Origin: Macrococcoides equi | GTDB lineage: Bacteria; Bacillota; Bacilli; Staphylococcales; Staphylococcaceae | Assembly: GCF_047425865.1 (NCBI RefSeq) | Contig: NZ_CP179735.1 | Strand: one strand, 5' to 3' | DNA length: 64,000 nucleotides | Shown here: positions 1-9,201 of the stretch, piece after piece | Layout: every line of letters starts with the position of its first letter | Numbering within the stretch: the stretch's first letter is position 1 | Position numbers and translations under genes: made by a program | Notes under the pieces: model-generated | The model's input: the letters and a program-made list of their open reading frames with translations, nothing else | What the model was told of the DNA's origin: nothing | The model's database searches: none

Positions 1-246
1 ATGACTGATGAAGATTTAATGAAGATTCAAATGTTTGTCTATGCAGTTGGACCGAATTATAAAGATTTGGATGGTGAACTGATTGAACGTATGCATCATC
101 TCGGATTTTTAGTATTCCCGTATACTTTAAATAATGAAGAAGATATGGAACGTCTGATTAATGAAGGTATAGACGGTGCATTTACGAATAATCCGGATTT
201 ACTCAGAAAACAATTTAGAATTGATAATGGTGAAATATTTGAATAG
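1..246 (+). CDS. Glycerophosphodiester phosphodiesterase, C-terminal part
   Basis: This is the last 81 residues of a reading frame that enters from the left edge, so the true start lies outside the window. The visible part matches the end of GDPD-family TIM barrels: a strand ending in FPYTLN, then an acidic helix, then the hallmark GIDGAFTNNPDLL segment that places the last barrel strand. These enzymes hydrolyse glycerophosphodiesters to glycerol 3-phosphate and an alcohol. The catalytic N-terminal residues are not in view. A strong hairpin terminator follows within 20 bases. The family call is good; whether it is the cytoplasmic (UgpQ) or secreted (GlpQ) type cannot be told. Confidence 0.8.
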   Translation: MTDEDLMKIQMFVYAVGPNYKDLDGELIERMHHLGFLVFPYTLNNEEDMERLINEGIDGAFTNNPDLLRKQFRIDNGEIFE

Positions 247-260
247 TAAATGAATATAGA

Positions 261-300
261 AGAGCTAGCGATAAACGTAAAATATCGCTAGCTCTATTTT
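261..300. terminator. Hairpin terminator between convergent genes
   Basis: A perfect 13-bp stem (261-273 with 283-295, 9-base loop) is followed by a T-rich run on the plus strand. It sits between the phosphodiesterase gene and the convergent regulator gene, and probably serves the plus-strand transcript best. Confidence 0.85.
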
Positions 301-1085
301 TATTTAAAGAATAGCTCCCGTTGAATTTCTATCCATTCATCTGCATCAGGATTTTCTTCAACAAGTTGATTAACCAAAATGTCATGCCATATGAAATTCT
401 GCATTAAGTATAATTGTTGTGGGTCAATAGAATAATAAGCTTGTGAATATATAGCTAAGTCACTGCCATATATCATTTCACCCTGGTCATTAATAATAAT
501 AAACCATTGTTGATCGTAAGTCGCATCAGTATAACTTGTGTTTCTATGAATATATATTTGATTATTTGTATTATTTAACCCATGCGTATCAGTAAACACG
601 ATTCCTTTAATTATTATCCTTTTATCATTAAGTATGTCCTTTGCATTTTCAAGTGTACCTGGCCATAGCGATACATATAGTGTTTGGTTTGTATTGTTAA
701 CGATTTCTTTTATTTTTATTAATATTTCATGTTTATCTCGATAAGTCTTGATAATGATATCTTCAGGAGTAACTGTGTTGATATTATTTAAATTAGATTG
801 CAAATCATTTATCGTTGCATCATATTCTTGTCGTTTACGGTCAATAAATGTTTGATATGGAAGTGCAATATAATAGACTTGTTCAGCTTCGTCTATTTTA
901 GATACAATATCTTTTTCAATTAATTTATCAAGTATATCGTATATACGTGCACGTGGTACTTTAGATAATTTGCTGATTTGATAACCTGTCGTCTTTCCTA
1001 GTTTTATGCATGCTAAATAGCATTTTGCTTCATAACTGCTTAATCCTAAATGCATTAATTGCTGTATAATATCTGTTTCCAACAA
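300..1085 (-). CDS. TrmB-family transcriptional regulator
   Basis: This 261-residue protein has a TrmB-type winged helix at residues 5-75 (LGLSSYEAKCYLACIKLGK followed by a recognition region with PRARIYDILDKL). A coiled-coil-like linker and a C-terminal regulatory half follow, the latter holding WPGTLENA and a FTDTHG strand. TrmB-like proteins are sugar- or metabolite-responsive repressors or activators. The gene is divergent from the TauE/SafE exporter at 1157 with only about 70 bases between them, so that exporter is the likely target. The effector cannot be read from sequence. Confidence 0.8.
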   Translation of the reverse strand: MLETDIIQQLMHLGLSSYEAKCYLACIKLGKTTGYQISKLSKVPRARIYDILDKLIEKDIVSKIDEAEQVYYIALPYQTFIDRKRQEYDATINDLQSNLNNINTVTPEDIIIKTYRDKHEILIKIKEIVNNTNQTLYVSLWPGTLENAKDILNDKRIIIKGIVFTDTHGLNNTNNQIYIHRNTSYTDATYDQQWFIIINDQGEMIYGSDLAIYSQAYYSIDPQQLYLMQNFIWHDILVNQLVEENPDADEWIEIQRELFFK

Positions 1086-1120
1086 AACACCTCTTTACTT
1101 ATAATTAATTTTAAATTATA

Positions 1121-1140
1121 GTTACTATTATAGTAGTAAC
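1121..1140. promoter_or_regulatory. Inverted repeat between TrmB regulator and exporter genes
   Basis: GTTACTA at 1121-1127 and TAGTAAC at 1134-1140 form a perfect 7-bp inverted repeat with a 6-base gap. It lies just upstream of the exporter ribosome binding site (AAAGGGGAG, 1142-1150). It is a candidate operator for the divergent regulator; this rests on position only. Confidence 0.4.
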
Positions 1141-1156
1141 TAAAGGGGAGTTCAAC

Positions 1157-1921
1157 TTGGACATACAAATCTTATTGATTTTAATTATTTTTGGATTTCT
1201 AGCAGCATTTATTGATTCCGTTGTAGGTGGTGGAGGACTAATAAGTATTCCTGCATTACTTGCGACAGGTATGCCACCTTCATTAGCACTTGGAACGAAT
1301 AAGCTCGCATCTTCATTCGGTTCGTTCACGTCAGCAATTTCATTTATTCGCTCACGCAAAGTGGATTTTAATATTGTACTAAAGTTGTTTCCATTATCAT
1401 TTGTCATGTCAATTATTGGTGCTTTGATAGCCACGAAGTTACCACCTGAATATTTAAAGCCACTTGCTATTCTTATGTTATCTTTAGTGTTGATCTATAC
1501 GTTATTTAAGAAAGACTGGGGAGAGATTTCGACGTATAGGAAGTTATCAAAGAAAAAATTGATACTATTTATTATCGCGATAGGTCTTATTGGTTTTTAC
1601 GATGGTTTCTTAGGTGGTGGAACCGGGAGTTTCTTATTATTTGTTTTCCTGATGATAGGATTTGACTTCCTTAAAGCTGCTGGTAATGCTAAAGTATTAA
1701 ACTTTGCGAGTAATTTAGGTGCATTACTGTTATTTATCGTTTTAGGTCAGGTGAATTATACGTATGGTTTAAGCATGGGCGCAGCGATGATTGCAGGAAG
1801 TTATGCTGGCAGTCAGTTTGCAATCCGTAAAGGTGTATCTTATGTAAAAGTTTTATTTGTATGTGTGACAATCCTTTTAATTGGTAAAAATATTTATGAT
1901 TATGTGAAGGAATATCTATAA
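1157..1921 (+). CDS. TauE/SafE-family anion exporter
   Basis: A 254-residue membrane protein with about eight hydrophobic segments. It carries the two internal repeats typical of the TauE/SafE (DUF81) family: an AAFIDSVVGGGGLISIPALL block near the N-terminus and a YDGFLGGGTGSFLL block near residue 150. Members move sulfite, sulfoacetate or related organic anions; the substrate here is unknown. The start is TTG at 1157, six bases after AAAGGGGAG, with no better ATG. The gene is divergent from a TrmB-type regulator. A terminator overlaps its stop codon. Confidence 0.85.
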   Translation: MDIQILLILIIFGFLAAFIDSVVGGGGLISIPALLATGMPPSLALGTNKLASSFGSFTSAISFIRSRKVDFNIVLKLFPLSFVMSIIGALIATKLPPEYLKPLAILMLSLVLIYTLFKKDWGEISTYRKLSKKKLILFIIAIGLIGFYDGFLGGGTGSFLLFVFLMIGFDFLKAAGNAKVLNFASNLGALLLFIVLGQVNYTYGLSMGAAMIAGSYAGSQFAIRKGVSYVKVLFVCVTILLIGKNIYDYVKEYL

Positions 1922-1937
1922 AGGTATTCCTTTTTCT
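1907..1937 (+). terminator. Terminator overlapping the exporter stop codon
   Basis: AAGGAATA (1907-1914) pairs with TATTCCTT (1925-1932), and a T-rich run follows. The stop codon at 1919-1921 lies in the loop. Confidence 0.65.
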
Positions 1938-2038
1938 TAACCTTAAAATTACCTTAAATATCCTGACATGTTCTATGTGTACCCAGTTTATTTTGATAAG
2001 ATATATATGTAAACAAATTGTAATATGGAGGAGAAATA

Positions 2039-3046
2039 ATGAGTAAAAGAGTCATTGCGATAATTGTTGCAGCGGTTTTATTTATTTTAGGTACATCAGT
2101 TAGCTTTTTTACAAGTGCAATTACAAGTGATTTTTCAAAATCATTTGAAGAAGGTATGGGTAATGAAGATAGTTTAAGCACTAATGTCATTGAAGGAACA
2201 GATGCAGGTCATCAAATTGCACGTATTGAAGTAGATGGCGTGATTCAGGATACAGGCGCGCCTGGTATATTTGAAGATGCAGGTTACAATCACGCAAAAA
2301 CTTTAAAAGAACTAGAAAAAATTAAAGAAGATGACAATATTAAAGGTTTGATGCTTGTTGTTAATTCTCCTGGTGGTGGGGTATATGAGAGTGCTGAAAT
2401 CCACGATGCAATAAAAGCCATTAAAAAATCTGGTAAGAAAGTTTATGTTGCTATGAAAAATATGGCTGCTTCAGGTGGATATTATATTTCTGCACCTGCA
2501 GATAAAATTTATGCGTCAAGTGAAACGATTACTGGTTCTCTAGGTGTTATCATGCAATCGATGAATTATAAAGAATTAGCAGATAAATATGGCGTGAAAT
2601 TCAATACAATCAAGAGCGGTCCGCATAAAGATATTATGAGTCCTACTAAAGAAATGGATGAGGAGGAACGTAAGATACTACAAAGCTTTGTTGACGAGAG
2701 CTATGCAGCGTTTGTAAAAGTTATCAGTGAAGGACGTCATATTCCTACTGAACAGGTGAAAAAAATAGCAGACGGTCGTATTTATTCAGGTCTACAAGCT
2801 AAAAAATTAAAATTAATCGATGAAATTGGTCTTGAGAAAGATGCATTAAAAGCGATGAAAGCTGATCTAAAAGCTAAGAATGCACAAGTGATTGAGTTTA
2901 ATAGTGATGATTCATTCTTTGGAAAAGATTTCTTTGCAGCAAACTCATTTGCAAAACAATTGATGGGACAAAGTGATGTTGATCGCATCCAGCATATCTT
3001 ATCAAAGCGTCAAGGGCTTGAACCAATGTATCTATACGGAGAGTAG
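2039..3046 (+). CDS. sppA: Signal peptide peptidase SppA, membrane-anchored serine protease
   Basis: This 335-residue protein has one N-terminal membrane anchor (about residues 5-25) and an S49 peptidase domain facing outward. The Ser/Lys dyad is visible: Ser145 in NMAASGGYY and Lys197 in SGPHKD, as in the short Bacillus SppA. The SPGGGV loop (110-115) is the substrate-groove signature. It degrades cleaved signal peptides and helps with membrane stress. A good ribosome binding site (GGAGG) precedes the ATG. The RDD-family gene begins only about ten bases after its stop, so the two are probably co-transcribed. Confidence 0.93.
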   Translation: MSKRVIAIIVAAVLFILGTSVSFFTSAITSDFSKSFEEGMGNEDSLSTNVIEGTDAGHQIARIEVDGVIQDTGAPGIFEDAGYNHAKTLKELEKIKEDDNIKGLMLVVNSPGGGVYESAEIHDAIKAIKKSGKKVYVAMKNMAASGGYYISAPADKIYASSETITGSLGVIMQSMNYKELADKYGVKFNTIKSGPHKDIMSPTKEMDEEERKILQSFVDESYAAFVKVISEGRHIPTEQVKKIADGRIYSGLQAKKLKLIDEIGLEKDALKAMKADLKAKNAQVIEFNSDDSFFGKDFFAANSFAKQLMGQSDVDRIQHILSKRQGLEPMYLYGE

Positions 3047-3055
3047 GTGGAATTG

Positions 3056-3649
3056 ATGTTAGAATATAGTAATAAAACGCATGTAGTGCATCATACTACA
3101 CCCTATGTTGATGATGCACAATTCAAACAGAATAGAGACATGCGTACAAGAAAATTTGAAGATGATATTTTAGAACTCACACATGCAGGTTTTGGAATCC
3201 GCTTCTTAGCTTATGTAATAGATTTAATACTGATACATTGTATAAATAGTATCATCACTGCACCTATTGTTAAAATAGGTGGTTTAGAAGATGTTTATCT
3301 AGGCATAAAGTTATTCTCTGTCGAGCATATTTTAAGCGCAATAATTTTCTTCAGTTACTTTGTGATATTAACATATTGTTTTAGAGCAACTTTAGGCAAA
3401 ATGATTCTTGGATTAAAAGTTTTAAGCACAAAAGAAGATAAATTATCTGTCGGAACTGTACTCACTAGAGAATTATTCGGGCGATATATCAGCAAATCTT
3501 TCTTTTCACTCCTTTATCTTGTTGTATTATTCAATCCGAAAAAACGAGGTATTCATGATTTATTGAGTGATACGTATGTTGTGAAAGAAGATAAGGAACA
3601 TATCAGACAGTTTATATTAAATGAAGGTGTCCGTGACTTAAGCGTATAG
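3056..3649 (+). CDS. RDD-family membrane protein
   Basis: A 197-residue protein with an RDD domain: GFGIRFLAYVIDLILIH near residue 45, further hydrophobic stretches, then a C-terminal FNPKKRGIHDLLSDTYVV segment typical of the family. RDD proteins are small integral membrane proteins, some linked to ion transport; no specific role can be claimed. The ATG at 3056 is chosen over the GTG at 3047 because AGGTGG (3045-3050) is well spaced for it and overlaps the GTG. It follows sppA closely, an arrangement also seen in Bacillus (sppA-yteJ). Confidence 0.8.
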   Translation: MLEYSNKTHVVHHTTPYVDDAQFKQNRDMRTRKFEDDILELTHAGFGIRFLAYVIDLILIHCINSIITAPIVKIGGLEDVYLGIKLFSVEHILSAIIFFSYFVILTYCFRATLGKMILGLKVLSTKEDKLSVGTVLTRELFGRYISKSFFSLLYLVVLFNPKKRGIHDLLSDTYVVKEDKEHIRQFILNEGVRDLSV

Positions 3650-3710
3650 TTTTATAATTTACTGCATTCATGGTAAATTATTAAGTGACAACACTTAAGG
3701 AGGAAGACAA

Positions 3711-4208
3711 ATGACACAAGTAACTTTTAAAAATAATCCAATAACATTATTAGGTGAGTTAGTAACTTTAGGAACTCAAGCACCTGACTTTTCAGTATTA
3801 GATACAGATTTAAACGTTAAAACTTTAGCTGATTTTGATGGTAAAAAGAAATTAATCTCAGTAATTCCATCAATCGATACGGGTGTGTGTGAACAACAAA
3901 CACGTAAATTTAACGAAGAGGCTGGCAGTGTTGATAATGCTGTTGTAATTACAATCTCTGCAGATTTACCATTCGCACAAAAGAAATGGTGTGCAGCGAA
4001 TGGATTAGATAACGTTGTTACATTAAGTGACCATAAAGATTTATCATTTGGAACAAATTATGGTGTAGTAATGGAAGAATTACGTCTTCTTGCACGTTCA
4101 GTATTTGTATTAAATGAAAATAACGAAGTGGTTTACACTGAATTAGTATCTGAAGGTACAAATCACCCTGATTATGATAAAGCTATTGAAGCATTAAAAT
4201 CAATCTAA
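3711..4208 (+). CDS. tpx: Thiol peroxidase, atypical 2-Cys peroxiredoxin
   Basis: A 165-residue protein of full Tpx length. The peroxidatic cysteine is Cys60 in SIDTGVCEQQTRKF and the resolving cysteine is Cys94 in KKWCAANGL, both at the family positions. It reduces organic and hydrogen peroxides in the cytoplasm with electrons from thioredoxin. The start is well supported by AAGGAGGAAG just upstream. It is followed by a terminator, so it is likely monocistronic. The 61-base gap before it holds an AT-rich inverted repeat but no firm operator. Confidence 0.95.
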   Translation: MTQVTFKNNPITLLGELVTLGTQAPDFSVLDTDLNVKTLADFDGKKKLISVIPSIDTGVCEQQTRKFNEEAGSVDNAVVITISADLPFAQKKWCAANGLDNVVTLSDHKDLSFGTNYGVVMEELRLLARSVFVLNENNEVVYTELVSEGTNHPDYDKAIEALKSI

Positions 4209-4225
4209 TTAATACTATGTTAACT

Positions 4226-4250
4226 ACTGCCCCAAGTGGGCAGTTTTTAT
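4226..4250 (+). terminator. tpx terminator
   Basis: ACTGCCC (4226-4232) pairs with GGGCAGT (4238-4244) across a 5-base loop and runs into a T tract. Confidence 0.88.
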
Positions 4251-4266
4251 TTGAAAGGGAATAAAT

Positions 4267-5193
4267 ATGATAGAAGAACTATTTAAACTTATTGATGAAT
4301 CGGCAAAAGAGTTACAGAAAGAGAATGGACACAGCTTTATTGAAAATTTAGGACTGGCATTAGAAGATATTTATTTGAATAATCGTGATACATTGGAACG
4401 TAGTACAGTGGTTGAGCGACGTAAAGCTTTTCAATTTGCTTATCTTAGCATGTTGAAAGAAGAGATGATTCAACCAAATCATCAGATGACACCTGATAGT
4501 ATCGGATATTTAGTGGCATATGTGATTCGTCTTTTCTTAGAAGATAAGAAGGAAATAAAAATGCTGGATTTAACAAGTGGGACTGGACATTTATCTGCTA
4601 CTGTCCATGAACAAAATCCTGAAATTAATTTTGATCATGTTCTTGTGGAAGTAGATCCAGTATTGTCACGCTTAAGTGTTCATCTGGCAAATTTCCTTGA
4701 AGTTCCTATGGATGTTTTCCCTCAGGATGCAATCATGCCACTACCTGAAGCTGATTTTGATATTGTGGTGGGTGATTTTCCGATTGGTTATTATCCTGTT
4801 GATGAACGTAGTCATCAAATGAAGCTAGGTTTTAAGGAAGGACATAGTTATAGTCATCATTTACTGATTGAACAAGCCGTAAAGCATCTTAAGCCAGGAG
4901 GGCTGGCATATCTGATTGTTCCAAGTCAATTATTTGAAGGTGACAATGTAGAACAGCTTCAAAAATTCATTGCAACAGAAACAGTTATGCAAGCATTCCT
5001 TAATTTTCCGAACAGTCTCTTTAAATCAGAAAATTTGCGCAAAAGCTTGTTAGTGCTTGAAAATAAAGATGTTAATAAATCTAAGCCGGTCGAAGTTTTG
5101 TTAGCTAATATTCCAGATTTTAAAGATGACAGAAAAATGAAAGCCTTTTTAGCTGATTTACAAAATTGGTATTCAGAAAATCGTAACAAATAA
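4267..5193 (+). CDS. ytxK: YtxK-like class I SAM-dependent methyltransferase
   Basis: A 308-residue protein with a Rossmann methyltransferase core: motif I LDLTSGTGHLSATV near residue 100 and a catalytic-loop variant DIVVGDFPIGYYP near residue 165, resembling the NPPY motif of N6-adenine methylases. The N-terminal third is helical, as in YtxK. Position between tpx and ackA is the same as in Bacillus. The substrate is not known; there is no target-recognition domain, so it is unlikely to be a classic restriction methylase. Confidence 0.85.
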   Translation: MIEELFKLIDESAKELQKENGHSFIENLGLALEDIYLNNRDTLERSTVVERRKAFQFAYLSMLKEEMIQPNHQMTPDSIGYLVAYVIRLFLEDKKEIKMLDLTSGTGHLSATVHEQNPEINFDHVLVEVDPVLSRLSVHLANFLEVPMDVFPQDAIMPLPEADFDIVVGDFPIGYYPVDERSHQMKLGFKEGHSYSHHLLIEQAVKHLKPGGLAYLIVPSQLFEGDNVEQLQKFIATETVMQAFLNFPNSLFKSENLRKSLLVLENKDVNKSKPVEVLLANIPDFKDDRKMKAFLADLQNWYSENRNK

Positions 5194-5267
5194 TACTGTA
5201 TTATTATTGATTTAAACCTGTATTAATGATTAAATAAGATTGTTAATAATATTTTAGGAGGATTTTC

Positions 5268-6467
5268 ATGAAGAAAATTATGGCAGTTAATGCTGGTAGC
5301 TCGTCTTTAAAATTCCAATTATTCGAAATGCCAAATGAAAAAGTTTTAACAAAAGGATTAGTAGAACGTATTGGTATTAAAAATTCAATTTTCACTATCA
5401 CTGTTGATGGGGAAAAACATACGACTACTTTAGATATCAAAGATCACGAAGAAGCAGTAAATATGATGTTAGAACAAATGAAACATTATAACATTATTAA
5501 AGACGTTAATGAATTAGATGGTACAGGTCACCGTGTTGTACAAGGTGGAGACTTATTCCCAACTTCAGCATTAGTAGATCGTGATGTAGAAGAGAAAATC
5601 GGTAAATTAATCGAATTAGCACCACTTCACAATGCAGCAAATTTAATGGGAATTCAAGCGTTCAGAAGAATGTTACCAAATATTCCTCACGTAGCAGTAT
5701 TTGATACATCATTCCATTCTACAATGCCTGAATCAGCATTTCTATATAGCCTGCCTTACCAATACTATACAGCACATAAAGTACGTAAATATGGTGCACA
5801 TGGTACAAGCCATAAATACGTAGCACAACGTGCAGCTGAAATGATGGATAAAAAACCTGAAGAAGGTTTAAAAATTATTTCTTGTCATATTGGTAATGGT
5901 GCATCTATTACTGCGGTTAAAGATGGTAAATCTGTAGATACTTCTATGGGCTTCACACCACTTGCAGGTGTTACGATGGGAACACGTACAGGTGACATCG
6001 ACGTAGCGACTGTACCTTACTTAATGCATAAATTACACAAATCTGCTGAAGAATTATTAAATGTCTTCAATAAAGAATCTGGTGTTTTAGGTATTACAGG
6101 TATTTCTAGCGATATGCGTGACATTGAAATTGCAGCTGAGAAAAAAGAAGGCCGTGCTCAATTAGCGTTAGATATGTATGTTGATAGAATTCAAAAATAT
6201 ATCGGTCAATACGCAGCTGTTATGGGTGGCGTAGACGGTATCTTATTTACTGCTGGTGTAGGTGAGAACTCTGACACTATTCGCGCTGCAGTTTGTGAAA
6301 AATTAGAATTCTTAGGCGTAAAAATTGATGCTGAGAAAAACAATGGCTTACGTGGTAAAGAAGCATTCATCTCAACTGATGATTCTCGTGTAAAAGTTAT
6401 GGTCATCCCAACAGATGAGGAAGTAATGATAGCACGTGACGTAATGGAATTCGGTAAATTAGGTTAA
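5268..6467 (+). CDS. ackA: Acetate kinase
   Basis: A full-length 399-residue acetate kinase (acetyl phosphate + ADP to acetate + ATP). The ASKHA signatures are visible: NAGSSSLKFQLF at residues 7-18, HRVVQGG, FDTSFH, HIGNGAS and GDIDVAT. AGGAGG precedes the ATG. The last 47 codons and the stop lie inside the 147-bp repeat that marks the left end of an integrated element, so this 3' end probably came from the element while the original end now sits at 13486-13632. The protein is unchanged by the insertion, but the gene has lost its own terminator, which is now at 13637. Confidence 0.96.
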   Translation: MKKIMAVNAGSSSLKFQLFEMPNEKVLTKGLVERIGIKNSIFTITVDGEKHTTTLDIKDHEEAVNMMLEQMKHYNIIKDVNELDGTGHRVVQGGDLFPTSALVDRDVEEKIGKLIELAPLHNAANLMGIQAFRRMLPNIPHVAVFDTSFHSTMPESAFLYSLPYQYYTAHKVRKYGAHGTSHKYVAQRAAEMMDKKPEEGLKIISCHIGNGASITAVKDGKSVDTSMGFTPLAGVTMGTRTGDIDVATVPYLMHKLHKSAEELLNVFNKESGVLGITGISSDMRDIEIAAEKKEGRAQLALDMYVDRIQKYIGQYAAVMGGVDGILFTAGVGENSDTIRAAVCEKLEFLGVKIDAEKNNGLRGKEAFISTDDSRVKVMVIPTDEEVMIARDVMEFGKLG

Positions 6468-6474
6468 TTAAAAA
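6328..6474 (+). repeat. Left attachment repeat (ackA 3' end)
   Basis: These 147 bases, from inside codon 354 of ackA to seven bases past its stop, are identical to 13486-13632. The bases on either side differ. The crossover core is probably a short part of this segment; the rest is homology carried by the element. Confidence 0.92.
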
Positions 6475-6591
6475 ACCGCTTCTAAAAGTGATTTTTATAA
6501 TAACTTAATATATTTATGAAATGCAATCATTACCCTTTAAGTTACGTTAATTGTCAAAGTAATGCTTACTAAATAAGTGAGTTTGTTTTCG

Positions 6592-6643
6592 AAAGTACAC
6601 TTTCTATTGATTTAAAATTAATCAATAGGGAGTGTACTTTTTT
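6592..6643 (+). terminator. Long hairpin with T tract directly before the integrase start
   Basis: A 20-bp stem (6592-6611 with 6621-6640, two of the pairs G-T) has a 9-base loop and is followed by six T residues that end at the integrase ATG (6644). It looks like an intrinsic terminator for ackA read-through. Its 3' arm also contains the integrase ribosome binding site AGGGAG (6627-6632), so the fold would hide that site as well. Confidence 0.8.
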
Positions 6644-7660
6644 ATGGTAAAAAGAAAAATATCCACACGTAAAGTTATTAGAAATAAACAATCATTTGAT
6701 GAAGTTGAAAACATTATTATTGATATTAAAAAGACAAGTAATCTATCTGAAAAGACAATTAATAGTTATCAAAAAGCATTTATAAGTTTAAATAAATATT
6801 TTAAAAAAATTGATCCCTTAAAACTAACTAAGTTAGAGGCGGAAAAATATATACGTTATTTGCTATATGATTATCAGCATTATACAGATAGAAAAAATAA
6901 TAAAGGAAAAAAAGTAGGATTAGCTCCTAGCAGTGTCAATACTTATCTGAGATTGTGCAAGTCTATATATAATACTTTAAGAGAATATGGATTTATTAAT
7001 CATAATCCTTTTGCTCATATTAAAACTGTAAAGATTCAAAATAAACGTGTTAAAACAGTAGATAAAGATGACATTAATAAACTTTTAAATAATTTAGATA
7101 AAAACTACTATACAGACTTTAGAACTTATGTAATTATCCTTGTTTTGTTAGACACAATGGGTAGAATCGGTGAAGTATTAGATTTAACAAAAGATGATAT
7201 TGATTTAAAAAATCAGATGGTTTATTTTAGTAAGACTAAAACAAATAATTTCAGATATGTTAATTTTAGTATTAAAACTAAACGAGTGTTACAAGAATAT
7301 ATTGAAATCACAGAAGAATTTAATTCAGAATATTTGTTTCTTAACTCATATGGAAAAAAATTAAGTCCTGATACTTTTAGAAAGTCATTAAGAGATTATA
7401 GTAAAAAGTTTGGAATTAATAAAAATTTTAGTTGTCATTCTTTCAGGCATACTGGTGCTACCGAATTTCTTTCAAATGGTGGAAGTGTAAGAGTTCTACA
7501 AAAAATATTAGGTCACAGTAGAATAACGACTACTGAAATATATACTCATGTCAACGAAGAATTAATAAAGAAACAACATGAAAAATATAATGCAATAAAT
7601 AGTTTGGTGGAGAATAAAAAGTTTATAAGTACAATGAGGAGAAATAAAAGAAAAAATTAA
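6644..7660 (+). CDS. int: Tyrosine recombinase / integrase of the ackA element
   Basis: A 338-residue phage-type integrase. Residues 15-130 form the SAM-like core-binding domain, and the catalytic domain follows. The active-site set is visible: Arg174 (MGRIGE), His265 and Arg268 (CHSFRHTGA), His291 (LGHSRI) and Tyr300 (EIYTHV). It lacks a clear N-terminal arm-binding zinc or beta domain. ATG 6644 is preferred over GTG 6632, because AGGGAG at 6627-6632 overlaps the GTG. It lies just inside the left repeat, as expected for the enzyme that integrates the element. No excisionase was recognised. Confidence 0.92.
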   Translation: MVKRKISTRKVIRNKQSFDEVENIIIDIKKTSNLSEKTINSYQKAFISLNKYFKKIDPLKLTKLEAEKYIRYLLYDYQHYTDRKNNKGKKVGLAPSSVNTYLRLCKSIYNTLREYGFINHNPFAHIKTVKIQNKRVKTVDKDDINKLLNNLDKNYYTDFRTYVIILVLLDTMGRIGEVLDLTKDDIDLKNQMVYFSKTKTNNFRYVNFSIKTKRVLQEYIEITEEFNSEYLFLNSYGKKLSPDTFRKSLRDYSKKFGINKNFSCHSFRHTGATEFLSNGGSVRVLQKILGHSRITTTEIYTHVNEELIKKQHEKYNAINSLVENKKFISTMRRNKRKN

Positions 7661-7673
7661 TTTTCTGAAAACA
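7659..7673 (+). promoter_or_regulatory. CodY-box-like sequence
   Basis: AATTTTCTGAAAACA differs from the CodY consensus at two of 15 positions. It overlaps the integrase stop region and is about 75 bases upstream of the lipoprotein gene. In DNA this AT-rich the match could be chance. Confidence 0.25.
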
Positions 7674-7745
7674 TATAAATTGTTACTTTTTCAATTAATT
7701 GTATGATGATAATATTAATATATATTTATTCTAGGAGATGATTAT

Positions 7746-8087
7746 ATGAAAAGTAAAGTAATTTTATTAATGTTTATTTGTAGTATAGTTCTATTAGGCT
7801 GTGAGAAAGATCCGAAAGACGGTATAATCGGCAAATGGAAACAGGATGACAGTACTACAGCATATGAAAAGGATGGAACTTGTTATATCGAAAATTCTTT
7901 TGGTGTTTATGAGTGTGAATATAAAATAACAAATGTTAAAGGGAATAAATTCACTGTTGAAACTACTTTTGATAAAACAACGAAAGCTAAAATGAGATTC
8001 AAAGCAAATGACAATTTCGATACACTTATTTATCTCCCCGAAAAAGATTCAGAATTCGAAAAACAAGTATTTCATAGAGTTAAATAG
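7746..8087 (+). CDS. Small predicted lipoprotein of the ackA element
   Basis: A 113-residue protein with a lipoprotein signal: a short basic start, a hydrophobic stretch, and lipobox VLLGC with the acylated cysteine at residue 19. The mature part begins GKWKQDDSTTAYEKDGTC and is mostly predicted strand, resembling the small lipocalin-like proteins that carry a GKW motif near the start. It has no recognised function. CTAGGAG is well placed before the ATG. As one of two lipoproteins in an element with no other clear cargo, it may act at the cell surface; that is inference. Confidence 0.7.
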   Translation: MKSKVILLMFICSIVLLGCEKDPKDGIIGKWKQDDSTTAYEKDGTCYIENSFGVYECEYKITNVKGNKFTVETTFDKTTKAKMRFKANDNFDTLIYLPEKDSEFEKQVFHRVK

Positions 8088-9084
8088 AGATAAGTTTCTC
8101 TAATGAAAAATATAACGATTTTGACAGATTATTTATTGATAATGAAATAGATTAGTATCGATAAAAAGAAATATATATTTAATTGTCTTTAATATTTATA
8201 TGTCAATCGAAAAAGTTTAGAATTACAATATATACCTAACTGTATAAAGATAATATGTCAACTCATAGAAATAATTAATAAATGATTAACTACTTAGTAA
8301 CTATTAATTAGATTTATAAAAGATCATATCTATTAATAAATCATCAAGCATAATAGTTCAATTGATATTATATGACCGACGTAATGACTAGTAGAGCAAG
8401 AAGATAAGTCGAACTTAATTTTTCTAACCTACTGAAATATAGCAATTATCCCCATGATATTGCTAAATTTGATGTGACTTAATTTATGATAAAACTCACA
8501 TTTTATTTTAGTTTTCTTGAAATTTATCCCTTGAAAATTCGGGTTTTTATTTTTTATATTTTCGATTTTGAATTTCAATTTTTGATTTTCTGATATTTTT
8601 AACAGATTTAACAGAAAACGGGGTTATATTCGATTGATATTCAAACAGTTGAGAAAATATTTACTGTCATACAAATTGTCATCAAGTTATTAATTTTCTA
8701 AATATTTAACCGTGGAAAAGTATTGATTTATTAGTGCTTTTTAGATACAAGAAATATTTCCCAAAGTCTAAGATTTTAGTAATAATTCAATTTTACACAC
8801 TCTATTATCCCTTGTAAATTACCGCTTCTTAGCATGTCACAGTGAAATAGTTTAGATAAATTTACAGGGAAAATCAGCAGAAATTAAGAAAATTACTATA
8901 TAATCAGCAGTTATTCAATGTATGAAATAAAACAATACTTAGTGATTTACTCATGTTTATACAACTTAAACTATCAATAGTAAAAAGTTGATTTCAGTTA
9001 ACTACAGGAAGAGCCTTGATTTCAATTTAAAGTGATTTTGAGGATATCTAAGCCTTAAGTATGTTAGTAGCTAAATTAGTTGTT

Positions 9085-9201
9085 ATGAACAAAAAAGAAG
9101 CGGTCTAACAGAAGTATGCGGATGATATAAAATATGTGGATCATGGAGAGAAACGATTTTTTATTAAAGGTAGTAGGCGGTACTTTTGGATTGAAGATTA
9201 A
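9085..9201 (+). pseudogene. Short gene interrupted by one stop codon
   Basis: Reading from ATG 9085 gives MNKKEAV, then TAA (9106-9108), then 30 more codons QKYADDIKYVDHGEKRFFIK with a GSRRYFWIED end and a stop at 9199-9201. The part after the stop has ordinary protein composition and ends naturally. One base change (CAA to TAA) would explain the break. The family is unknown. A terminator lies 117 bases downstream. Confidence 0.35.
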
